Shown here piece by piece: positions 50,457 to 62,231 of a DNA stretch of 64,000 nucleotides. The DNA comes from Planctomycetota bacterium (GTDB taxonomy: Bacteria > Planctomycetota > UBA8742 > UBA2392). Location of the stretch: the NCBI GenBank assembly GCA_020845475.1, contig JADLFN010000077.1, positions 1-64,000 on the forward strand, given 5' to 3'. The translations under genes were made by a program, and so were the position numbers. Every line of letters starts with the position of its first letter. Position 1 is the stretch's first letter. A model generated the notes under the pieces. It had not been told where the DNA came from, made no database searches, and saw only the letters and a program-made list of their open reading frames with translations.

Positions 50457-50515
50457 AGGGGCTCCGATACCTTGGGTTATGCGCGGAGGATTGTAGCCTT
50501 GCCCGCCCGATGTGG

Positions 50516-50611
50516 CAGGTGCCAGGTGGAGGGTATCAGGTTTCAGGTATCAGGTTTCAGGGAAGACTTGGGTTGGCGCCCTGAAACCTCAAACCTAACA
50601 CCTGGAACCTG
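50516..50611. repeat. Inverted repeat of GGTTTCAGG-type units in the divergent promoter region
   Basis: The left arm (50516-50562) contains TATCAGGTTTCAGG twice and CAGGTGCCAGGTGG; the right arm (50580-50611) reads CCTGAAACC, CAAACCT, CACCTGGAACCTG. Together they can form a long imperfect hairpin. The right arm ends six bases before the ATG at 50618 and displaces a normal ribosome binding site. Confidence 0.6.
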
Positions 50612-50617
50612 TTTCTC

Positions 50618-53902
<3,285 letters not shown>

Positions 53903-53906
53903 CGCC

Positions 53907-56006
53907 ATGAACGAATTCGACGCCGCCATCCGGGAGCACGATGCGAAGGTCGCCGCGCTGGGCCTCGAAATCTGGATCGGCGGCGAGCCAACGTTCACCG
54001 ACCGCACTTCGTTCGACGCCGCCTGGAACTTCGCGGCGCTGGGCGCCGACAAAGAAGAGCGTGCGCAGCGCATGCTTGCCCTGCGTGCGGTTCTATATCC
54101 CGGTTGCATCATCCTGCGCACGCTGGGCCGCCAATACCCCGGAGAAGAGAAGCCGCGCTGGAGCTATGGGCTCTATCGGCGGCGCGACGGCAAGCCTCTG
54201 TGGCAGGGGCCGCCTGATCCGCTGATGTTGAAGGGCCTGACTTCAGCGCCCCCCGACGCCCACGTTCGACTGCGCGACGGGCTGGCGGCGGCCCTGACGG
54301 GTCGCGGCTATTCAACGTTCAGCTTTGACACTTTGGATGGCTCGGCACGCCTTGCCTTTACTATTGACGCGTCAAGGATCATGGACAAGTCCGATGCGCG
54401 GTTGTCCCGGCCTTCGATACACGGCCGCAAGATTCCGGAGGCCGGCGCAATAGACGAACTCGCGGCCGAGGGCGTGTTCCTGCTGATGCTCACCCTGAGT
54501 GAAGGCATCGTCAGCCTCGAGCTGCCGGCGCTGCCCGATGTGGGAACGTTTGCGGCGCTGCTGACCGATGTCGCACATAGCGCCTCTGGCCTGGCCGCGC
54601 TTGTCGTAGAAGGTTTTCCGCCGCCGGTGGATGCAAGCGTGGCGTTTGCCACATATACGCCCGATCCCGCAGTCGTTGAGAACAACATGGCGCCCGCCCC
54701 TGATCTGGCCACGTTTCTGGAGTGGAATCGAGAACTTTATGACGCGGCTTCGCAAGCTGGGCTTTCCAGCTCGCGGATGCTTTTCAACGGCCTAGTCGCT
54801 GACTCCGGCGGAGGCGGGCATTTGACGCTGGGCGGGCCATCGCCGGAGCAAAGCCCGTTCTTCCTGCACCCGCAGGTACTGCCGCAATTGATTCGCTATT
54901 TCAACCGGCACCCATCGCTCAGCTATCTGTTCGCAGTCGATGCCGTAGGTTCTTCCAGCCAGTCGCCACGCGCTGACGAGGGCGTGCGCGAAAGCTTCGA
55001 GGAATTGCAGACCGCGCTTGAGCTCGTGTCGCGCATCGTGCGGCCCTCGCCCGAGACCCTCTGGCGCGCGCTGGCTCCGTTCATGGCCGACCGCACCGGC
55101 AACTCGCACAGGGCCGAGATCAACATGGAGAAACTCTGGAATCCATGGCTCCCTGGTCGCGGCCGGCTGGGAGTGATTGAGTTTCGCGCGCTGCGCATGG
55201 CGCGAACGCCCGAACGCGGAGCCGCGCTGGGCGCACTGCTGCGCGCCATCGTAGCCATGCTCGCAAAGCGCACGGCAGCATCGGCGACGCGAGATTGGTC
55301 GCTTGTGGACTGGGGCGCCGAACTGCACGATCGATTTGCGCTCCCGTTCTTCCTCAAGCGAGATCTACAAGACGTACTGGCCAGCCTCGGGGCTGAATCG
55401 CTCGGACTTGCTCCGCCGATAACGGAACTGCTGCTCGACGACAACGACCGCGCCTTTGGCACTTTCGAGTTGGGCGCGTGCGTGCTCACGCTCAAACGCG
55501 CAGTCGAGTTCTGGCCGCTGGTAGGCGATGCCGCTTCGCAGGAGAGCCGGGGTGCACGCCTAATGGACAGCAGCTCTCAGCGCCTTGAACTGGTGCTGCG
55601 CGCACGCTCAGGCAAGCCGGCCGACCTCGGAAACTGGGTGCTGTGCGCGGGCGGCGTGCAGTATACGCCCTCTAGCGCCACCGACGCCTCGGGCGAAGCG
55701 CTGGTCACGGGCATTCGCTATCGCGCTTTCGTGCCCCAGATCGGGCTCCATCCCACCGTCTTGGCACAGACGCCGCTTAAATGCCTGCTGCTCGACACCT
55801 CGCGGCAAGAGGCGCATGTACTGACGCTTCACGAATGGCGGCCAGACGGGCAAGCCTACCCCGAGTTGCCCACAAGCGAACTCGATTCAGCACGCCGGCG
55901 CAACGAAAGAGTCCGCATCGCGCCGATTGCCTGGCCCGGCACCAGCCTGCCACCCCCGCCACCAGGCGCCTTGAGCCCATGGTGCCTCGACTTGAGGCGA
56001 TGCTGA
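53907..56006 (+). CDS. Stand-alone DUF2126 protein, paralog lacking the transglutaminase domain
   Basis: This 699-aa protein parallels the second part of the preceding gene: IWIGGEPTFTDRTSFD, DSGGGGHLTLGGPSPEQSPFFLHPQ, ADRTGNSHRAEINMEKLWNPW, IEFRALRMA. It lacks the N-terminal transglutaminase module. The two may act as a heteromeric amidoligase pair or use different substrates. ATG at 53907 is four bases after the upstream stop, so translation is coupled. GC and codon use match the neighbour. Confidence 0.88.
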   Translation: MNEFDAAIREHDAKVAALGLEIWIGGEPTFTDRTSFDAAWNFAALGADKEERAQRMLALRAVLYPGCIILRTLGRQYPGEEKPRWSYGLYRRRDGKPLWQGPPDPLMLKGLTSAPPDAHVRLRDGLAAALTGRGYSTFSFDTLDGSARLAFTIDASRIMDKSDARLSRPSIHGRKIPEAGAIDELAAEGVFLLMLTLSEGIVSLELPALPDVGTFAALLTDVAHSASGLAALVVEGFPPPVDASVAFATYTPDPAVVENNMAPAPDLATFLEWNRELYDAASQAGLSSSRMLFNGLVADSGGGGHLTLGGPSPEQSPFFLHPQVLPQLIRYFNRHPSLSYLFAVDAVGSSSQSPRADEGVRESFEELQTALELVSRIVRPSPETLWRALAPFMADRTGNSHRAEINMEKLWNPWLPGRGRLGVIEFRALRMARTPERGAALGALLRAIVAMLAKRTAASATRDWSLVDWGAELHDRFALPFFLKRDLQDVLASLGAESLGLAPPITELLLDDNDRAFGTFELGACVLTLKRAVEFWPLVGDAASQESRGARLMDSSSQRLELVLRARSGKPADLGNWVLCAGGVQYTPSSATDASGEALVTGIRYRAFVPQIGLHPTVLAQTPLKCLLLDTSRQEAHVLTLHEWRPDGQAYPELPTSELDSARRRNERVRIAPIAWPGTSLPPPPPGALSPWCLDLRRC

Positions 56007-56050
56007 CACACACGAGCACGAAGCCCTGCCATGCAGCAGACAAACGCAAA

Positions 56051-56086
56051 CCGCCTGCACGGGCGCCAGATCAGCCATGCAGGCGG
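56051..56086. terminator. Bidirectional terminator-like hairpin after the DUF2126 genes
   Basis: CCGCCTGCA (56051-56059) pairs perfectly with TGCAGGCGG (56078-56086). On the plus strand it is followed by GTTTG; on the minus strand by TTTGCGTTTG, so it would end both the amidoligase transcript and the tRNA-Val-derived transcript. Confidence 0.6.
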
Positions 56087-56095
56087 GTTTGAAGA

Positions 56096-56140
56096 TGGTA
56101 GGCCGTATAGGACTCGAACCTATGACCTCTACCGTGTCAA
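56096..56140 (-). tRNA. 3'-half remnant of tRNA-Val (GAC), likely an attachment site
   Basis: The minus strand carries anticodon loop TTGACAC (anticodon GAC), stem strand GGTAG, a variable segment, the T-arm ATAGG-TTCGAGT-CCTAT, acceptor 3' strand ACGGCCT and ACCA. The 5' half is absent: the sequence beyond 56140 does not complement the anticodon or acceptor stems. Such a 3'-half fragment next to an integrase is the usual scar of site-specific integration into a tRNA gene. Confidence 0.75.
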
Positions 56141-56258
56141 TGCGAAATTGGGTAATTGCACCACTCCACTTTCGACCCGCTCCACAGGCATGAAAGCCGC
56201 CTTTCAAGCCACTCCCACGCACTTTTGACGACTTTTTTCTGTTCAGCCAAATTCAGCA

Positions 56259-56311
56259 AGGTAACACCATAATCAGTGCCTGAAGGTGTTACCTAAGGTG
56301 TTACCTTTTTT
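56259..56311 (+). promoter_or_regulatory. Three copies of GGTGTTACCT before the integrase, attenuator-like
   Basis: One inverted copy (56259-56268) and two direct copies (56285-56294 and 56297-56306) of GGTGTTACCT are followed by a T-run (56305-56311). The inverted copy can pair with either direct copy; pairing with the second gives a hairpin plus T-run just before the integrase ribosome binding site. They could be operator or recombination sites instead. Confidence 0.5.
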
Positions 56312-56320
56312 GGAGCACTC

Positions 56321-57562
56321 TTGCCTTTCCGACGCACAGATCACCCCGGCGTGACGGTTTCACGAAACAGGCACGGTAGCCTTTTCGCGCGATGGCGTGA
56401 CCCTGACACGTTCAAGATCCGTTCGACTTCTCTTTCCAAGCTGGGCTACTCCACAAAAACAAAGGCGGCCGAATGGTTGCGGGACAAGGCCGAAGAAATT
56501 CGCAAAGGACGACACCAGGCAGCACTCGCTGGGCGCAAGAACAACGTAGATACTCCCTGGGAAACCATCGAGAGCACTTACCTCACCCACTTCAAGGGTG
56601 AGCACAGTAAAGATGCGGCGACTCGGCTTGAACGCGACTGGCTTCGGCGATGGCGCAAGTTCCTGAAACTTCGGGCGGTGCGACGCGGGGCCGACTTGGT
56701 GCCCGCGCACCTCATGTCGTTCCGGGCTGCGCTTGGAAATGAAGAAAGCCTGGCCCCCGCGACGCGAAATCGAACGCTTGGAGCGGTTCGCGCCTATCTG
56801 ACCTGGGCCATGGATAATGGCTATGTCCGGCTGATAGGCGACCACTTGCGAGTTCACTTCAAACTTTTCAAGGCGCCCATCTACCAACCGCGCGTACTCA
56901 ATAGGAGCGAGTTGATCAATCTGTTGGAAGCGCTTGTGGCCCACGATTTCGCAAGACACTTCGCTTCGCGTACTGACAAGCGGGCTTACTCGATTGGGAA
57001 ACAAAGTCCAGAAGCGGCTCCCGTGTTTCAGCCTTTGGCCCCATTTACACTACTGGCGTTGCTGACCGGCGCGCGACCAGGCGAAGTGTTGGCCATGAAG
57101 TGGGGCGATATCGACTTTGAGTCAAGAGCGATTCGAGTGTGGGGCAGCAAGACCATGCGCGAGCGAGTTGTACCGTTGCACGACTCGCCTTTGCTGGTTC
57201 GATTGCTGCAGGCATTAAGGAAGAGAGCCGGCGACAATGTGCACGTTTGTGGAGACTGGGCAAATGACAAGCCGATTGAGCTGCATGATCGGCAATGGCG
57301 ACGCGTAACCAAGCTGGCCGGTATTGAAAATGCCCCGATGAAATGCCTGCGGTCTACGTGCATCGCGCATGTAGCGTCAGGTAGCACTGAAAACGAATAC
57401 CTTTTGGAATCAAGATTCGGACACGGCTCGAACGTCAGCAAGGCCCACTATCGCCGCCCACTTCATGGATTGTCTGAGCGCGGTAGCACCGTCGAGGAAT
57501 GGTTGGGCATATCCGGCGAACTTGCTGAGGCAATGAAGTTGCTCGGGTACCTGGCTGATTGA
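56321..57562 (+). CDS. Tyrosine-type integrase
   Basis: The 413-aa protein has an N-terminal arm-type DNA-binding region, a SAM-like core-binding domain (about 85-190) and a catalytic domain with Arg in LTGARPGEVLAMKWGDID, Lys in GSKTMRERVVPLHD, a second-box KCLRSTCIAHVAS (Lys where His is usual), and FGHGSNVSKAHYRRP with the His and nucleophilic Tyr. TTG start at 56321 with GGAG six bases upstream. It lies between two tRNA 3'-half fragments and presumably drove insertion of the island to the right. Confidence 0.88.
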   Translation: MPFRRTDHPGVTVSRNRHGSLFARWRDPDTFKIRSTSLSKLGYSTKTKAAEWLRDKAEEIRKGRHQAALAGRKNNVDTPWETIESTYLTHFKGEHSKDAATRLERDWLRRWRKFLKLRAVRRGADLVPAHLMSFRAALGNEESLAPATRNRTLGAVRAYLTWAMDNGYVRLIGDHLRVHFKLFKAPIYQPRVLNRSELINLLEALVAHDFARHFASRTDKRAYSIGKQSPEAAPVFQPLAPFTLLALLTGARPGEVLAMKWGDIDFESRAIRVWGSKTMRERVVPLHDSPLLVRLLQALRKRAGDNVHVCGDWANDKPIELHDRQWRRVTKLAGIENAPMKCLRSTCIAHVASGSTENEYLLESRFGHGSNVSKAHYRRPLHGLSERGSTVEEWLGISGELAEAMKLLGYLAD

Positions 57563-57566
57563 AAGA

Positions 57567-57611
57567 TTCGTAAGACACAGGTTGCCGGTTCAAGTCCAGT
57601 GAGTGATTCCG
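57567..57611 (+). tRNA. Degenerate tRNA 3'-half fragment, Thr(CGU)-like
   Basis: Five bases after the integrase stop codon the plus strand reads anticodon-loop-like TTCGTAA, then GACAC, a variable segment and GCCGG-TTCAAGT-CCAGT, which looks like a T-arm with one mismatch, then an acceptor-like stretch. The 5' half is missing. It may be a second attachment-site scar. Confidence 0.4.
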
Positions 57612-58061
57612 CCCAGATGCCGGTGCAAAGCGGTTTCAAAACTGCCTGGTGCCACGCAATTCCGAGGCCAATGCAGGGCTCGCCACCCCAATCGCCACAC
57701 ACTCTTTGGCCTCACGGAGTTGTAACGATTGATCTCTGAAAAAGTATTGTTGTGCCATCCGCAAGTGACGCCCACTTCCCAAGCGGATCAGAACGTTGAA
57801 CGTTCGACTCGTTCCCGGTGTACCAGCAGCAAAGCTTCCTCCAGAGGCAATCTGGAGGCGGCTTGCGTTTAGGAACGGACGCCCAACAAAAGGCTGGTAC
57901 ACAGATTGGTCCACGTAATACTTGACCGTGCAACTGCGGTGCGCTGTTGTTTGTAGGAGTCGCGTTCTTTAGGGGAACTGATGCCGATCGTTTGGCGTGT
58001 CCCAGTGATGAACAAAGCCTTTGTAGTTGAGCAGGCGCAGAAGAATTTCGTGTGCCCTGAG
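57612..58061. other. Non-coding stretch in the island
   Basis: No gene is supported here. Open frames on the minus strand lack ribosome binding sites and recognisable domains. A stem AATTTCGTG (58044-58052) with CACGAAATT (58073-58081) spans the stop codon of the transposase gene at 58062 and could end its transcript. Confidence 0.4.
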
Positions 58062-59321
58062 CTAATTCTTTGCACGAAATTTGAGTTTAATGGGCGGTGT
58101 AAACTGCCTCCTCCAGTACGACAAAAAACCGAGTTGTTCCAGCGCGTCGGCGAGTGCCGTCCGCTCCAAACTGGCCAGCTCGTGCTTCGACAAAGTTTCG
58201 AGGACGCTTTGGCCGGACCCGGGGGCGGGGGTTGACCTGCCCCCCGCCCCGGGCCGGAACGCTGCCTCAAGAGTAATTGCTTGGTCGCGGACTTCGTCCG
58301 CGACAGTCCTATTTGGGCCGAGCTTCGCTTCGCGAAGTTCGGCCAGTCTGTTTTCGCGGCAGCGGTCGCGGAGTTCGCACAGTCTGGTGCGCTGCTCATC
58401 GGGGATGGCTTGGCGCGAGTTCCAGACTTCGATCCGCGTGGGCCGGGTGTGACCCCAGGGGCGGAGGATTTCGTTGCCGATGGATTGAGCTCGCTGCAGA
58501 TCACTGCTGCTCCAGGCGTGGGGCCTCAAGTTCAGCTCTGCTTGATACTTTGCGCGGGACTTCAGTTCCCCGATGCCCCGCTCACAAGAGCCATTGTAGC
58601 GCGGGCAGCGGGGCGGCGAGAAGAGATGCTGCACGTTTTTCGCCGCCAGCAGGCCCTGCACACAAGCTTCAATAAAGGCGCTGCCGTTGTCGCTCTTGAG
58701 TACCAGCGGCGCGTCGTGCAACTCAAACAGCCGCGAAAGCGCCTCCAGAGCCACTTCTGCGCGCTCACCCTCACAGGGCTGCGCCAGCAGGATGCAGCCG
58801 CTGGACAGATCGAGCACGACCAGCACGCGGCGATAGACGCCGTCGATGGGAAACTTCGGCTTGGTGAAATCCATGGCCCAGACGGAGCCCGGCGTGGTCC
58901 AGGTCAGGCGGTCGATCCAGCATTCGTGCTTGCGCCGCCAGTAGCGCCGGTAGCGCCGCTGCAGATTCCGGGCCTCGGCCCGTGAGACCTCGGGGTGGCA
59001 GGCGCGCACCGCTGAAAGCCCGACATGAGGCCCGAGCTCCGCCAGCGTGGCCAGGAAACGGTTGCGCTGATCGACAGTCCCGCGCCGCACCTTCCGTCCG
59101 CGCGGCTTCACGGGCGCGTTGCGCTGCCTCTGCCAGTGGAAGAGCGTGCGGCTGTGCACCCCCATAGCCGCGGCGGTTTCACACTTGGTGTAGCCGCGAT
59201 CCTTGGCCCAGTGCACGAGTTCGACGGCGGTCTTGCGCGCCCTGCGCTCGATCTCGCGGCGCGTGCGCTGCCGTGCCCAGCCGCGCGTGTCTATCGCAGC
59301 AGATTGGGCGGGATCAGGGGC
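58062..59321 (-). CDS. Transposase OrfB (DDE integrase core), expressed by -1 frameshift from OrfA
   Basis: The reading frame has HTH-like VHWAKDRGYTKCETAAAMGVHSRTLFHW and a retroviral-type integrase core: Asp in VWAMDFTKPKF, Asp in LKSDNGSAF, Glu in NGSCERGIGELK. It has no good start of its own; translation most likely enters from OrfA through slippage at A AAA AAG (59327-59321), after which the frame reads AAA AAA GCC. The C-terminus is basic (PPIKLKFRAKN). Confidence 0.8.
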   Translation of the reverse strand, partial: APDPAQSAAIDTRGWARQRTRREIERRARKTAVELVHWAKDRGYTKCETAAAMGVHSRTLFHWQRQRNAPVKPRGRKVRRGTVDQRNRFLATLAELGPHVGLSAVRACHPEVSRAEARNLQRRYRRYWRRKHECWIDRLTWTTPGSVWAMDFTKPKFPIDGVYRRVLVVLDLSSGCILLAQPCEGERAEVALEALSRLFELHDAPLVLKSDNGSAFIEACVQGLLAAKNVQHLFSPPRCPRYNGSCERGIGELKSRAKYQAELNLRPHAWSSSDLQRAQSIGNEILRPWGHTRPTRIEVWNSRQAIPDEQRTRLCELRDRCRENRLAELREAKLGPNRTVADEVRDQAITLEAAFRPGAGGRSTPAPGSGQSVLETLSKHELASLERTALADALEQLGFLSYWRRQFTPPIKLKFRAKN

Positions 59322-59713
59322 TTTTTTTGAGCGGACTGGCTGAGCGCGTTGGGCTGGATCAGCACATGGGGCAACGAGGCCATCAGCTCCTCGCGAACCT
59401 GCCGCGTGTAGAGTTCGAACTCGAGGTCCTGCGCTTTCTGCTCGGCCTCCAGCGCCCGCTGCTCTTCGGGACTGATCGCCTTGGGGCGCGGCCCCGGCTT
59501 GCCCGGGGCGATGCCGTTGAGCGCGGCTTCCAGGGCCTGCTTGCGCAGGAAGTAGAGGCGCGACTCGCAGATATCGAGCTGGATACAGGCCTGGGCGATC
59601 GTCAGTTCGCCCGTGATCGTGGCCAGGATGACGCGCAATCGCCGCTTGTCCTCTTCCGGCCCGGACAAGGCATCGACCAGAGCACTCTGCTGGGGTGGAC
59701 GTCCACGCTGCAT
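59291..59713 (-). CDS. Transposase OrfA (helix-turn-helix)
   Basis: The 140-aa protein starts at 59713 with AGGAGG seven bases upstream. ELTIAQACIQLDICESRLYFLRKQALEA looks like an HTH, followed by a Glu-rich coiled coil (EEQRALEAEQKAQDLEFELYTRQV), the usual IS3-type OrfA layout. The frame ends shortly after an A7 run where -1 slippage would fuse it to OrfB. Confidence 0.78.
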   Translation of the reverse strand: MQRGRPPQQSALVDALSGPEEDKRRLRVILATITGELTIAQACIQLDICESRLYFLRKQALEAALNGIAPGKPGPRPKAISPEEQRALEAEQKAQDLEFELYTRQVREELMASLPHVLIQPNALSQSAQKKPLIPPNLLR

Positions 59714-59820
59714 CCTGTGCCTCCTGTGCGAGAAACGAGAGATCAGCAAGCGCTTCTCGCACCGGCGGCGCGACCCGCAAGCAGATTGTGACTTTGTCAG
59801 ATTCGCGTGGATAACTCATA

Positions 59821-60408
59821 TTACGCCTTCACCTCTTGCCCCGTGAGCGGCTTGGGGGCGTGGGCTGCTGCCGCCTGCGGGTCTTCGAGTCCGGCTCTCA
59901 GCACCTTCACCGCCTTGAGCGCGCGCACGCTCGGCCGCTTGGGTTTTCTCTTGCCGGGCTCGGGCTTGGCGTCTTTGGGAGGCGCCACGGGAATACCCAT
60001 AGCACTGCGCATCGCTCGCTGCAGAGACTGGCCGCGCACCAGTTCCTGCTTCTGGCGCGTGAGCTGCTTCTGCAGTGCGGCGATCTCGGCGTCGGGGTTG
60101 CGCCGCGGGCCACGCGGCAGGGGCTCCATCGCCTTGATCAGCGCCTGAAGTGCCCGCGTCTCAAGCATGTAGTAGCGCGGCAGCGCCACACCCATGGCCT
60201 TGGCGGCGTCGGAGGGTCCGCGCAGACCGCCGAGCACTTCAAGTATCAGAGCCGCCTGCCGACGCGCTTCGGGTGTACCTTTCAAAGTGCTCAGCCCGAC
60301 AGGTTTCGCTTTCTGTTTTGGCTTCGCAGGAGGTGTGACGGCTGGCCGCTCGTCCGGTTTTACCGGAGTCTTCGCGGCCATCGTTTTCACGGGAGCAGGT
60401 GTGTTCAT
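59821..60408 (-). CDS. Transposon accessory protein with HTH and coiled coil
   Basis: A Pro/Lys-rich N-terminus (VKPDERPAVTPPAKPKQKAKP) precedes an HTH-like segment (GPSDAAKAMGVALPRYYMLETRALQALIKAM) and a helix (AEIAALQKQLTRQKQELVRGQSL), then a basic tail. The family is not recognised. ATG overlaps the stop of the DDE transposase upstream (ATGA), so it is translated with it and probably acts in DNA binding or target choice. Confidence 0.65.
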   Translation of the reverse strand: MNTPAPVKTMAAKTPVKPDERPAVTPPAKPKQKAKPVGLSTLKGTPEARRQAALILEVLGGLRGPSDAAKAMGVALPRYYMLETRALQALIKAMEPLPRGPRRNPDAEIAALQKQLTRQKQELVRGQSLQRAMRSAMGIPVAPPKDAKPEPGKRKPKRPSVRALKAVKVLRAGLEDPQAAAAHAPKPLTGQEVKA

Positions 60409-62171
60409 GCTTCACCCCGCTTTTCGGTCTGCTGCGCGCCGTTGCGCCCGGACTCGTTGAGCACTTTGCGCAATTGCGCCAGTCCCTTGTCCAGCGGCGA
60501 AGTCCCCGGAGCCGCCGGAGCAGCGGCCGTCACGCCCGGATGATCCGCAGGCCTGCCCTCGACACTGACGGCCGGCGGCAATTCACCCGCCGCACCGGGT
60601 TCAGCGCGACGGCCCGGTGCAGCGAGATTGACTTCTTCGCGGCGGCCCTCGGTGTCCGTGAGTATCACCTTGTCACCCTCGCTGTGCAGCGACACACCGA
60701 CGTCGCCGACCTTGCCGGTGAGGTAAACGGTTTTGCGCGGCACACCGTTGATCGCAAGTTCGCGGGAGTTCTGCGCCACGCGCGCCTTGAGCGTAGCGAG
60801 CACTTCCGGCGCAGCATTGAAGAAGCGATCGGCCGGCGCCAGCCCGCCAGCGCTCTGGTGCGGGCGCTGGAAGTTGTAGTGGTCGATGAACAGGCCAATA
60901 CGCTTGCGCGCATCCTCCAGGCCCTGAAATACAGAGCTTTCCACGCACTCGCGCCAGAGCGTGCCCCAGAAACGCTCAATCTTGCCCAGCGTCTGCGGAT
61001 GGTGCGGCCTGGCCACGATCTGCTTGATGCCGCGCTTTTCGCAGAGCTTGCGGAAGTCGCTCTTGCCGCGCCAGGTGTGGTACTGCGTGCCGTTGTCGGT
61101 GAGCACTTCCTCGGGCGAGCCGTAGTTGATCGTCGCGGCTTCGAAGACCTCGCGCACAAGCGCACTTGACGCGGTGGCATGGATGCCGAAGCCGACGATG
61201 AAGCGCGAGTGGTCGTCCATGAAGGCGACCATGTGCACGCGGCGGTTCTCGCGCTTGAGGATGAAGGTGAACAGATCGGTCTGCCACAGCTGGTTGGGCC
61301 TGGCGCGCTCAAAGGACTTCGGCTTTTGATTGTGCGCCGGTGGCCGTTCTTCTTCAGGCGGTGAGGTCAGGCTTTCCTCGACCAGCACGCGGGAGATGGC
61401 ATGCGCGCTGGCGGTGTAGCCCTCGCTGCGCATCAGCACGTCCTGGATGCGCTCGGCGCCCCATTCGGGGTGATTGCGCTTGAGCATCAAAATCGCGCGG
61501 CGTGTGGCGACGTTCAGCTTTGAACCCGCGGGTACCCCTTTGGTCCGGTCTGAAAGCCCTGCGGGGCCGAATTCGTCAAAGCGTTTGCGCCAGGAGTAGA
61601 GCGTGTGCGGCGCCACGCCGACCAGAGGCGCGAAGTCGCCGGCAGGCAGCGCGGAACGCACCCAGATGTCCAGGATCAGAAAACGCTGTTGGGCCGTGAA
61701 GGCCGGCCGCACTGCGGGCGTGGGCAGCAGCACTTTGGAACGCAGGGTCTCGTCGTCCGTGGCCAAGCCCTCCGGCCTGTGCTCGGGAACCTGCCCGCGC
61801 TTGCGCCCGCCCAGGCGCACGTAGCCCTTGTGCGCGGGGCTTGGCGTGTGGCCATTGCGGCGCGGCCTGGGCTCGGGCCATTCTTCCGGCGGGACTTCTT
61901 CGTACTCGGCGCCTTCGGGCTCGACATCGGGAAACTCACGGCCCAATTCCTCGGCAAGAATCTGGGCTTCCTCGTCGTTGAGGTCGGCGTCGTCCTGAAG
62001 CTCCTCGTCGCCAAAGCTCTCGCCAGACCCGACATCAGCCGGCCCATCGCGACCTTCACCGGCCATGGGCACACCCGCTTCCGCCTCATGCTCAGTCAGC
62101 GACGCGGCATCATCAAACTCACGGGGGTCCGATTCAAAACGGCCACCCGGACTACCTGAATCTCCAGCCAT
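60405..62171 (-). CDS. DDE transposase (IS481-like integrase core) with acidic N-terminal extension
   Basis: After an acidic region of about 110 residues (EEAQILAEELGREFPDVEPEG) come two HTH-type segments (ALPAGDFAPLVGVAPHTLYSWRKRF and HPEWGAERIQDVLMRSEGYTASAHAISRVL) and an integrase core with Asp in LWQTDLFTFI, Asp in VLTDNGTQYHT and Glu in TLGKIERFWGTL. The C-terminus has a small beta-rich domain and a Pro/Ala-rich tail. It heads the four-gene transposon operon. Confidence 0.88.
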   Translation of the reverse strand: MAGDSGSPGGRFESDPREFDDAASLTEHEAEAGVPMAGEGRDGPADVGSGESFGDEELQDDADLNDEEAQILAEELGREFPDVEPEGAEYEEVPPEEWPEPRPRRNGHTPSPAHKGYVRLGGRKRGQVPEHRPEGLATDDETLRSKVLLPTPAVRPAFTAQQRFLILDIWVRSALPAGDFAPLVGVAPHTLYSWRKRFDEFGPAGLSDRTKGVPAGSKLNVATRRAILMLKRNHPEWGAERIQDVLMRSEGYTASAHAISRVLVEESLTSPPEEERPPAHNQKPKSFERARPNQLWQTDLFTFILKRENRRVHMVAFMDDHSRFIVGFGIHATASSALVREVFEAATINYGSPEEVLTDNGTQYHTWRGKSDFRKLCEKRGIKQIVARPHHPQTLGKIERFWGTLWRECVESSVFQGLEDARKRIGLFIDHYNFQRPHQSAGGLAPADRFFNAAPEVLATLKARVAQNSRELAINGVPRKTVYLTGKVGDVGVSLHSEGDKVILTDTEGRREEVNLAAPGRRAEPGAAGELPPAVSVEGRPADHPGVTAAAPAAPGTSPLDKGLAQLRKVLNESGRNGAQQTEKRGEA

Positions 62172-62231
62172 GACTTCTTCCTTTCAGCGGCCTAGTCGCC
62201 GCCAAAGGGAAGAGGCAATTACCCCACCCAA

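Larger units (their letters stand above)
58062..62171 (-). mobile_element. Operon-like transposon with two DDE recombinases (ends not defined)
   Basis: Four minus-strand reading frames run in order: DDE transposase (60405-62171), accessory protein (59821-60408, ATGA overlap), HTH OrfA (59291-59713) and OrfB with a DDE core (58062-59321) joined by a frameshift. I could not find convincing terminal inverted repeats by eye, so the limits given are those of the genes. Confidence 0.6.

Noticed and set aside
57636-57914. 92-codon minus-strand frame in the island gap
   Set aside because: No start signal; the neighbouring sequence includes tRNA-like remnants, which often create such frames.
58062-59819. 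Single 585-aa transposase starting at 59819
   Set aside because: The first 160 or so codons are an out-of-frame reading of OrfA; OrfA has the ribosome binding site and the HTH.
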